64,000 nucleotides of DNA from Telopea speciosissima (lineage: Eukaryota; Streptophyta; Magnoliopsida; Proteales; Proteaceae): assembly GCF_018873765.1 (NCBI RefSeq), contig NC_057926.1:47545043-47609042 (forward strand), in the 5' to 3' direction. Both the position numbers and the translations under genes were made by a program. The notes under the pieces were generated by a model that ran no database searches, was not told the DNA's origin, and saw nothing but the letters and a program-made list of their open reading frames with translations. This document shows positions 50,222 through 59,553 of this stretch, in pieces; the first letter of the stretch is position 1; each line of letters starts with the position of its first letter.

Positions 50222-51185
50222 ATGGCATCGGTTCGTGGTGGAGAGGAAGCGGCGACGGTGTCGCCGAAGAGTCGTGTGAAGTTCTTGTGTAGCCATGGTG
50301 GGAAGATATTGCCAAGGCCAAGCGATGGCCAGCTCAAGTACGTTGGCGGCGAGACACGTGTCCTCGCCTTTCCTTGCAACATTGGTTTCTCAGAGCTAAT
50401 GAAGAAGCTTGCTGCTATAGCTGAAACTGAACTAGTACTCAAGTACAAATTGATACCAGAAGACTTGGACGTCTTAGTTTCTGTAACATCCGACGAGGAC
50501 CTCAACCACATGCTCCACGAATATGATCGCCATGAGACACAATTATCCGAAGGTGGTAGTACCCCAAGGCTTCGAACCTTCTTGTTCTGCTCTCACCCGC
50601 CTACACCAATCGAAAACCCAATGAACGATGGCCGAATGAACAATATGGCTAGCAATTCACTCGAGCAACGTTACATTGATGCAATCAACCTAGTACGTAG
50701 CCCTAATTTTAACATAAGAAGTAGCTCTGCCGGTATTAACTGTCCGACGATCTCGTCGGCCGGAACATCCCCAAGATCAAGTATCCCTGAGGGATTTAGT
50801 GGCGGAATGAATGATATGCATAGGGTCAATAGCTCTCCTAATCTTAGTAGCCTTCCACAGCAAAAACCACCATGGTCACCAAATGCAACAGCAACATGCA
50901 CATTCTTATTATCCTCCATCAAGGCTACATTTCTCGTATTCAAATGGGTGTGGACATGGAAGGTTTGGGACAAACCCTGTCTCATTGGGCCGGAGTGATT
51001 TTGGAAGGAAACAAATGAGTCATGTTCCGACTCCTCGATATTTCTCACCAACTAGACGACTTTCAGGAAGTTGGGGAAGGAGTTATGGACCTGTTGATGA
51101 AGGTGGCAGCATTCACAAGAGTGGAGAGTTTGAGAAGGGGGAGACTCACCTTCAACACTCTTCTATGAAACAAATATGGGAGTAA
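50222..51185 (+). CDS. PB1-domain protein, single exon, one apparent frameshift
   Basis: From the ATG at 50222 the product contains a PB1 (Phox/Bem1) domain at residues about 18-106. The conserved basic start is VKFLCSHGGKILPRP, and the acidic OPCA-like part is PEDLDVLVSVTSDEDL. The domain is a protein-protein interaction module common in small plant PB1-only proteins and at the N terminus of some Raf-like kinases; no kinase follows here. A Ser/Asn-rich linker leads to about residue 214. There the frame changes at an A5 run (50862-50866). The other frame continues with HQMQQQHAHSYYPPSR and an Arg/Ser/Gly-rich tail to the stop at 51185, which is the better match to the family's style. Total length across both frames is about 320 residues. 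The shift may be a sequencing error or a real break; function is unknown. Confidence 0.75.
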
Positions 51186-51591
51186 GTTGAGTCTCCCTAT
51201 AGAGGGATATTGAGGGGGAAGGAAAGGTGTTCATAATATCATATAGCAGCTAGCATGTCCAGAAAGGTATAGGTGATTCTTTTACATTCAATGATTCATC
51301 GATCAGTTGCTTTGTTTATAAGAACTTTTCTGTTTGGTTTAATGTGATTGCATTTGTCTGTGACTTTGAAAGATAGTTCAAACTTCAAACATGAATTGTA
51401 CTTAAAAAAAAATGAAAGCACTTGAAAGTTAAAACTGAAAAAAAAAAAAAAACACTATATTTTCATATTTTTAATCACTAGTGTCTTTCTTAAACCATTT
51501 TTCGTCTTCTTTAATATTATATTGAGTTGTTTGTGTTGACATTCTTTCTCTTAATCATTTTTTTAATCTTGCTATGTTTTTGTTTGGAAGA
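51186..51591. other. 3' flank of PB1 gene, no gene seen
   Basis: AT-rich sequence, probably holding the 3' UTR of the PB1 gene. No coding or structural feature supported. Confidence 0.5.
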
Positions 51592-51770
51592 GAGCAGACC
51601 CTCAGCACAATGGTAAGGTTGCTCCATTACGACCTAGTGGTTATGGGTTCGAATCAAGAAATAGCCTCCTCCAAACCCATGCAGTGGCAAGAGCCCGATG
51701 TACTAAGTACACCAATGGTGAAGCTCATGCACGGATAAAAGTGGCTTCTCTCTGTAAATCCTGACATCCT
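51592..51770 (+). mobile_element. Au-like SINE
   Basis: Starts gagagcagaccctcagcaca, has an A-box-like tggtaaggttg and a B-box GGGTTCGAATC 30-odd bases later, then nagcctc and further Au-like words. This matches the plant Au SINE family as I remember it. The 3' end is placed only approximately. Confidence 0.75.
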
Positions 51771-52283
51771 ATTGGATAAGATCTTCTCTTATTTCTTTCA
51801 ATAATATTTTTGTGTTCAATTTGAACCTACATACATCTTGCAATGTGGAGAAATTAATCTTTGAAAATTTGGTGTATTTAAAGAAAATTGAACAACAACA
51901 AATGCAAAAGGTTAAAAAAAAGTTTGCAAACATAGCAAAGCATGTGTTTGAGATGGATAAAAAAACTGGTCCATGGCTGATCCAAACCATAATCGATTTA
52001 TCCATTGTTGCTATGACCAAATTAACAGTCCAACTTAAGGAAAACAATTTACCGATAAAAAGAACTGTCATATAGGCGACTATGGAAAGATAATTTTCCC
52101 AATACAAAGGAAAAAAGTTTTCCTTCACTATACGGTGAAGATTCACCACACCATCCTAGGATCAAAAAACCCTATGAGGTTTTAGTAAGTTCCTCCAAAA
52201 TATCATCCGGTGCACATCTGAATAGACAACCCAAGAAAATAATAGATCAAATTAGGAACCAAGAAAATTTATATAAAAAAAAA
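51771..52283. other. No gene seen
   Basis: AT-rich intergenic DNA with an 87-codon open frame (51812-52075) that has no recognisable domain. Confidence 0.4.
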
Positions 52284-54975
52284 GGAAAAATTACACTGCC
52301 ACCCCCTGAGGTTGGTATTAAATACAAAGCAACCCCCTGTGTTTTTAAATTATACAACCACACCTTTGAGTTCCCACTCCGTTAGTTAAGTGTTACTGTG
52401 TTGGTTAAGTTTACCCTCAAATGATTAATATACTCCCTTCAGGATCTGAGCTTACCATTTTGCCCATAGGGCATCCCTAACTTCACACCCAACTTCTTCT
52501 TCTTCTTCTTCTTCTTCTTCCTCCTCCTCCTCCTCTGCAACCCCACAGGCCCCACCACCTGTTGCAACCTAAACCACCCGCCGCTACCCCCTTCTGCAAC
52601 CCAACCCCACCACGTCCCACCTTCCCGTCTCCCCCCTCCCTCTTTTCTTGCACGAACAACCCAATTCGATAGGAATCCCAGATTCAGCTATTGAAAAAAG
52701 AGGAGCAAACATTCCTCTCTATGCAACACATTGAAGATGGAGAACAAGTTCAGCATCTTGAAGATATATCAAAGTAAAATCAGGGATACCACCCTTGGCT
52801 GAAATCGTGAATTCTAAGAACTAATACTGAAACATTATGTTTTTTAAGTAACAGAGAACCATTCTGAATCATCTTCCATCCAGGATTGCATTCACACTCA
52901 AGCTAAGAAAGAAGTTACTAGAAGATTTGCAAGTTCCTTCCCCACAACTGATCAAATTGCATCCAACATCTATTCACAACTCAGAATCCATCAAGAAAAT
53001 CCACCCAATGATCAGAAAGTATATAAAATACAAAAACCAATTCAGTTATGGGTTTTGGGGGGGAAAGGAATTCAAAAATGGAGCAGATAAATTACTTGAT
53101 CCATGGCCTTCGCTTACACAGCAGGTCAAAGATAAGCCACCAATAAATAAAGCCAGGAACTGATCCCAATTCCAGCCCATCCATTATGACTGATTCACAC
53201 ACTGAAAACCCTATTTTCAGATCTAAGGGTCAATTCTAGAGTTATTGGGATCAATTCCAATCAGAATTAACAGGAATCAATCTAAAGGGTTTGCATCGAC
53301 GGAGTCTCCATTCTTGTGGGAGTTTGAGATCAAAAAACTAATGAGGGTCAGTGATGCAGCCCTGGACCTGGACCAGGAAGAAGCCGCCACCTCACACCCT
53401 AAGGTTCTTCGAAGATCGGTTCAGGTCAAGGAGAGGCATGTCAGGCAAGGCCAGCCCCTGCAGGGATAGTCCATCTATTCCAAATCTTCCCTCTTTATTT
53501 TAAGAAAAGAAGTTGCACCTAAAAGAGGGAAGATTTGGACTGATTTAGGATTATCTCAATTTTTAAATAAATAATGCCTAAATAAATAAATGATCAATCA
53601 GCTAGCTAGTATATTGGGTTGATTGAAGATTTGATTGAAGATTGGATTGAAGAGTGGATTTCTGATTGAGAGTATATTGGGTTGATTGAAGAGAAGATTG
53701 GATTCTGATTGAAGTATTTTGGCTAACTGGAGATTTTGATTGAAATATTTTTGGCTGATTGATCCTTTATTTATTTAGGCTTTATTTATTTAGAAATTGG
53801 GATAATCCCAAATCAGTCCAAATCTTCCCTCTTTTAGGTGCAACTTCTTTCCTTAAAATTATTGGAAAGATAAGGAATGGATGGACTATCCCTGTAGGGC
53901 TGGCCTTGCCTAGCATACCTCTCCTTGACCCGAACCGATCTTCGAAGAACCTTAGGGTGTGAGGTGGCGGCTTCTTCATGGTCCAGGTCCAAGGCTGCAT
54001 CAGTCAGGGACCCGTTTCAAGGTTTTCCATTGGAAGGAATGAAGGGAAAGGTTTAGAGTTTTAGGTAGGGAGAAGTCGTGCACTAGCATAACAGATTAAT
54101 TATCAGTGCAAGGGTGTTCTGGGTTTTCAAAACCCAAAATGGATTTGTTGAATGTGTAAAGAAAATTACAGATACATTTTCAATTAAGATTCATGTGGCA
54201 GACCAAAAACACTCAGAGAGGGAGATAGAGCTAGAGAGTTCCTGGAAGACATTAAAGTTGGAAGCAATGAGAACTGTTTTTGACTGTCGATGGATCTTTT
54301 TAAAAGGCTTTGCCATTTCCAAAACCCAGAACCAGACACTTCATACAAAGGAGCCGCACAGCTCAGGATACAACACCAAAAGGAGAGCATTAAAACCCTC
54401 CAAGGTTGAAGCTTTGGAGGGTTCAATACAAAGGCAGAAGAGGAAAAAGAGGCAGGCGAGGAAAGTAAAAGCAAAAGAGACAGAACTGAAGAAGAGACAA
54501 ACAGAGTAAAATTTGTTTTTCTTGGGTTGGGGAAGGAACAGACGGACGGGGGAGACAGGAGGGAGGGTGGGACGTGGTGGGGTTGGGTTGCAAAAGGGAG
54601 TAGCGGCGGGTGGAGTTGGGTTGCAGCAGGTGGGTGAGGCCAGTGGGGTTGCAGAAGAGGAAGAAGAGGAAGAGGAACAAGAGGAAGAGGAAGAAGGAGG
54701 AGGAGAAGGGACGGTGGTGGGGTGGGTCCCATTCATTTTATTTTATGTGTAAAAGTGGAAAAAAAAATTAGTGTTTCAAACAAATGGGGATACATATGGG
54801 CAAAATGGTAAGCTCACACCCAGGGGTATATTAGTCATTTGAAGGAAAACTTAATCAACACCGTAACACTTAACTAATGGAATGGAAACTCAGGGGATAC
54901 AGCTGTATAATTTAGAAACACAGGGATCGCTTTGTATTTAATACAAACCACAAGGACTGGCAGTGTAAGTTTTCC
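52284..54975. mobile_element. Non-autonomous MULE-like element with long inverted repeats
   Basis: Left end GGAAAAATTACACTGCC and right end (complement) GGAAAACTTACACTGCC open inverted repeats of about 370 bp (52284-52655) and 445 bp (54531-54975). Both arms contain ttaagtgttac, gcttaccattttgccc, a CTT/CTC-rich tract and ccaccacgtcccacc. The flanks are A-rich, and a 9-bp duplication (aaaaaaaaa / aaaaaagaa) is possible but uninformative. Long ends of this sequence type are typical of Mutator-like elements. There is no transposase; the interior holds a nested foldback element and unrecognised DNA. Confidence 0.7.
53345..54013. mobile_element. 669-bp foldback element nested in the MULE-like element
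   Basis: Two arms of about 260 bases (53345-53602 and 53753-54013) are inverted copies of each other. The left has gatgcagccctggacctgg and cctaaggttcttcgaagatc; the right has the complements gaagaaccttaggg and ccaaggctgcatc. The roughly 150-bp loop is built of gattgaag-like repeats. No coding capacity and no clear target duplication. Confidence 0.75.
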
Positions 54976-55804
54976 AAAAAAGAAAAGATCAAAATGTTCA
55001 AAACTCAAATGTGTGAAGATTATTAAACGGAGGAGATCTATTACCTCGTTGGCTCGTTCTATTTTTCTTAATGGATCAGTCTTGATTCATCCATGACACA
55101 AGATAAGATGACTCACTCATGAGTCATGACTATCGAGGTAAGTCCATTCTTATTCCTTATAGCATTAACACTTTGGGATAACGTAATGGTATTCCATAAA
55201 TAAAGTAACAGAACACAAGGCCCATGTGAAAGAATACACACCCATGAATCACAGAATCTGAGTGCCCTACTTCCAATGAAAGTTAGAAATTCCGCCCCCA
55301 TGATGTTTCTGCACGTGTTCTTATTGGCTCCCCGCATGCACGGGGTCACGCTCCCTCATAAAGAACTCTTGCCTAATTTTGAATTAGAGTTTAGGCAACT
55401 TTTCTTGTTTACTTTGGACTAAAATTTGATCATTAAAATGCATGTGTACGTAGTTTTCTATCACATGGACCACCTAGTGACAAATAGTGAAGCATTATAC
55501 TTCACTAGACATAGTGACGCCTAGAAGGACCCCACATATAATTTTCATCTACAATTGTTCTTTAGAAGGAAATTAGAGACAAACATTAAAGCCTATTTTC
55601 AAAATTATCAAAATACCTTTAGCACAATAACAATGTAAATGAGCAAAAATAGCCGAAACATAGAATTCAACAAAAATTCAAATGAGGCAAATCAGAAACG
55701 AAACAAAAGATCCTTTTCTTACTTTCTAATTCTTGGCTTGTTGGAAGGTCAAACAAGGTGAAACATCCATTTATGATTTTGATTACTTAATATGTGGAAC
55801 TCAT
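54976..55804. other. No gene seen
   Basis: Intergenic DNA with no feature I can support. Confidence 0.45.
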
Positions 55805-56770
55805 ATATGTTAACTATAGTTATTGTACAAGGCAATTACCAATCAAATGTGTTTGTGTAATTGTTTGGATTATGTATTTGGCCTTTAAATAATTGGACGT
55901 TGACCCAATAACCACTTTCTATTTGGATCTTACAATTAATTAGAACAAAAAGTGGACTCAACCATGTATTAAGTTTAGGCTTGTAATTAATAAGAGGACA
56001 AGAGATCGATACTTGATCGCATGGTCTCTACACCAACATTTGTAAGAAAGTGTAAGGGACGCCACTAAGTAGGGATCCTCTTCCCTTAATAAAAATTTGG
56101 TCTAAAGGGCCAATCCATACATATTCCATTATTGCTTTTAAGGCATGAGCAAGTCATGAATAGGAAGTCATTTGTCAAACTTGTCCTTGGGTCATTCAAC
56201 TCCATGGTCCACAATGTATAGAGTTTTCTCCCATGATTTCAAGTTTTATATCGTTGGGGACAAAATTTACCTTCTTGACCTAACTTCCAAACCACTATAA
56301 CAATAGATGGAGAAGTCGAATCAACCCATAATTGTTATATGGGCTGATGTTCTCTGTGCCGCAACGCAACCTACGCCCAATCACATGGGCCTGCCATATT
56401 CAGGGGGCAGGGTGATCATTTCGCCCACCCCCATGTATTTGGACGCAGCCTACTCCCCCGACATAGAAAACATTTGGTCTTGTTATATATTGATTCTATG
56501 GATAACATTTCTATTGACTTTGTTTTTTCTTTATTTATTTAATAGAATTTAGTATTTTAATTAAAAAAAATTCCTTACCTGGCCTGTGTGAGAAACCATA
56601 CCACACGAATAGTGTCTTTCTCTCCTATTTTGCCCTATGCAAATTTGATTTCTTCAAACAACTTATAAAGCCTATGTTGACATGTGTAGATGATGATTAA
56701 ATTAATTTTTTTAAATTAATTCAAGATTAAATGCTGACATGGACAATTCGTGGACAAAATTTGGGATCCA
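55805..56770. repeat. Segmental duplicate, paired with 672-1558
   Basis: Colinear with 672-1558, from ttaactatagttattg to acatggacaattcgtgg. It is longer because of a 142-bp insertion at 56341-56482. Confidence 0.75.
56341..56482. mobile_element. 142-bp insertion with TTATAT target duplication
   Basis: The word ttatat occurs once in the partner segment (1272-1277) but flanks this insertion on both sides (56335-56340 and 56483-56488). The insert starts gggctgatgttctctg. The family is not recognised. Confidence 0.65.
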
Positions 56771-57500
56771 AAAAATAATGCCACGTGATTGTTCTTATCA
56801 CAATTTTTTTTTTTTTTAATAAAAGAAACAAAAAAGTATAAAGAGGAAACAATTAGAGAATTTACAGAATGATTAGAAATAGGTATCCCCCTTAATAAAG
56901 CTTCAACACCTAACCCCTTAATCCACTTAACAACATCATGATCAGAAGATACACAAGAAGAACTAGCCCCAACCAAGCAAAAAATCTGCCAAAAAATTAT
57001 AGAATGATTCCCAATTCGAAATAGTAGATTTCGAAACTGGCACCATAGACTACAAAACCTTAAAATTAGTCCAAAATTCAGCAATCTGTAAGCCTCTGTT
57101 TTAACTTCATGGTCTGTCACAATAAAACATGTACCTATCAAAACAAAATGGCCTTGGAACAAAATCTCATAGGCCTAACCTGCTTTGTTCTTATCACAAT
57201 CAATTATTTTGGAATATGAGAAAAAATTATCAACAATGGAGAACCCTCATTGGTGGCTACCTACCCTACCAGAGCTCACAGCGTCCTCTCCCTTGAAATA
57301 TTTTGTAATGTACATCAAGTTTATATGGGATAATGGGAGTGTTTCTCCATTTAATGTGGTGGACCTAAATGCACTTGAGCATTTTACCCAAAAAAAAATG
57401 TACTTGAGCACATGATCACCTAAGCAGTGCTATGTTTCGAATATTTCAATGAAAACAAAAATACATGAAGTCATTTAAGGACCGAGTTTTCCTCTAGCCT
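56771..57500. repeat. Diverged array-spacer copy and unrecognised insert
   Basis: 57075-57480 is a diverged copy of the GH3 spacer (cttcatggtctgtcacaataaaac, cctgctttgttcttatcac), showing that copy 8 belonged to the same array. 56771-57074 has no match that I recognise. Confidence 0.6.
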
Positions 57501-58376
57501 CCATCAAAGGGGACCGAGGCTTTCAGATGGGTGGAACATGGGATCGGTGAACAGTAAAGGGTATTATCGACAAGTCGAGATCAGCTCCTCGTTTGAGGAG
57601 AAAATTTTCTCTCTTCATCCTTCAAAAAATTAGCAACTTCCTCATATGATTTGTCATTGTTACTTTGTAATATTTAAAAAAAAAACAAATGGGATCCACA
57701 TATTCCTTTTAATATATCTATTTTTAATTGTTTTCTTTCAATATATTGTTAGGTACTTGATCGATATGCCAAAAGCTTCAGAGCTGATGGAACGAGTTAA
57801 ATCGAGCCCTTTAACCTATCCCATACTAAGTTGGTCCAATCTAGCGCCCATACATTAGAGTGGACTCCATTAGGCATGTAACACATCTATTTTTTATTAT
57901 TTTTATCCATATACAACCCTACCCTTCTTCTCTTCTGTAAAATGCAACCAATCAGAAAAGAAGACGAAGAAGCTGAGATTGAAAATGACTCCTCCGACTT
58001 GATCCATTCTGCAAGGAACCTCGAACTTAAAGCACTACGACCATCCAAGGAGGTAGGTGTATGGTGGGAGAAGAGAGGAGGGAATGAGGGACAGACAGGA
58101 TTACATGGGATAGGGAAGAGGGAGGGTGAGAGCTGGGAGATCAGAGGTTGGGGCATGGGAAAGAGCAGGGTGGGAGGGACTGGCCCGAGTTGCATACGAG
58201 GGTGTGGGGATGGAGTGGGGGGTTGTAGAGTGCAGGATTAGGAGGAAAGAACAGGGGTGGGGCTGGGATTACAAGGGGTGTAATAGGGGGTGGGGCAGTG
58301 GGTTGGGAGGAGTAACAGGTGGTTGGGGAGAGAGATCAAGGGTGGGGGCACATGAGTTGTAGACGTGGGTGGGGGT
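57501..58376. other. No gene seen; G-rich tract
   Basis: After an AT-rich part, 58040-58370 is strongly G-rich on the + strand (ggtgggggt words). Overlapping open frames there are low-complexity and unsupported. Confidence 0.4.
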
Positions 58377-58650
58377 TAGGATCAGGCTCTTCTAAGTCAC
58401 AGGGGTGTGCCGCACATCCTGTGGTGCGGCACCACAACACGTGGATGAGTTCCTCTTTGGACCGCCTGGATTGAGCTAGAAATCTGGATTTCAAAATTCA
58501 AAAATCCTCTTGTACGCTGCATGTGCACCACGCTCAGCTTTCCAAACTCTATCCAGGCCATTAAAAGGGGTGTTTATCCACGTGGCAAATTGCGGTGTCG
58601 TGCCACAAGATGTGTGGCACACCCTTGTGACATAGAAAAGCCCAATCCTA
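58377..58650. mobile_element. 274-bp MITE with about 70-bp inverted ends
   Basis: Left end TAGGATCAGGCTCTTCTAAG and right end (complement) TAGGATTGGGCTTTTCTATG, followed by matching gtcacaggggtgtgcc / gtcacaagggtgtgcc and ending near ccacgtggat. No coding capacity; superfamily not clear. Confidence 0.75.
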
Positions 58651-58732
58651 GGGGTTATGGGGCAAGGGCAAAGAGAGGCAACAGGGATGGGGTGGGGGTG
58701 GCCGTATAGGGAGAAGTTGTGGTGGTGGAAGG

Positions 58733-58780
58733 AGGTTGAGAGCGAGAGGAGAGGAGGAGAGGAGGAGAGGAGGAGAACAG
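58733..58780. repeat. (GGAGA)n-like microsatellite
   Basis: Purine-only run of gaggagagga repeats. Confidence 0.7.
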
Positions 58781-59018
58781 AGGATTTAGAACATTCACCA
58801 CCTCTGACGCAGCCATCTGGGGTTGTCTCTTACTAATACAGCATCAAAAGAAGTTGACCAAACATTAAAAAAAAAAATTAAACCAAAGAGGAAATCTGTG
58901 GTATAGTGACCAGTGATACCTTTCCCGACTCTTGTACAGGTGAAACAGATAGGACCAATTCGACTCCTCTACTTCCCCCAGATTCAGATCGTCTACTGCA
59001 CCCTGCCTTAGCGGTCTG

Positions 59019-59131
59019 AGCGGCGCACAAATAGGACATCTTGCAATGACCACCTTATCTTCGCTCGGGCAAGGTGCTCGGACAGGGGTAAGGCGGTCAT
59101 TGCAAGGCACCCTGTTTGTGCGTCGCTCTGC
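59019..59131. repeat. Inverted repeat with 40-bp arms
   Basis: Left arm gcgcacaaataggacatc plus ttgcaatgaccacctta and right arm taaggcggtcattgcaa plus ccctgtttgtgcgtcgct pair over about 40 bases around a 35-base centre. Weaker pairing continues outward to about 58975 and 59160. Probably the core of a MITE. Confidence 0.65.
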
Positions 59132-59464
59132 CCGTAGCCCTATAGACAATCTGGATCCACTTCCCCTTGCCCCTACTACCGTGTGCGCCATACACACAAA
59201 CAAGGCGAAATGTATCGCATCACCTCTATCCGAACGTCTTATTGGAATGGGGTAAGGCAATACTTTTTGCCATGCTTATGTGTAAAAGGTGTACGGCGGT
59301 ACCGGGCAGGCAGAAATAGAAGAATCGGATCCAGGACGGACAGATAACTTCCTACGACGATAAACTTGAAGAAATTCTCGAATCTCGAGCATGCAACTTG
59401 CTCCGCATTCTGTTACTTACAAGGGACGTAACTGAAATATCCAAAAATCATGAGTCAGAAAATC

Positions 59465-59472
59465 TATATAAA
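59465..59472 (+). promoter_or_regulatory. TATA box of GH3 copy 8
   Basis: TATATAAA about 89 bases before the first ATG; the following gaatctgaattccac is conserved with copies 4, 6 and 7. Confidence 0.65.
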
Positions 59473-59553
59473 GAGAAGGGGGGAAATCAGAATCTGAATT
59501 CCACTTACAGTTAACCCAATCGTCATCAGTATAGACAATCCAGTATAGAAGGC

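Noticed and set aside
50017-50292. Calling the frame upstream of PB1 a gene
   Set aside because: No recognised homology and it overlaps the PB1 start; kept only as an observation.
51592-51680. A tRNA gene at the GGGTTCGAATC box
   Set aside because: No cloverleaf with paired acceptor stem; the pattern and following sequence fit an Au-like SINE.
54184-54732. Minus-strand 182-codon frame rich in Pro, Leu and Ser
   Set aside because: It is the low-complexity CT-rich arm of the MULE-like inverted repeat read in one frame; no domain.
56716-57162. 148-codon minus-strand frame
   Set aside because: Spans unrecognised insert and diverged spacer, with no domain that I can name.
58040-58370. G-rich overlapping frames as a gene or a G-quadruplex region
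   Set aside because: Runs of G are interrupted irregularly and the frames are low complexity; nothing firm.
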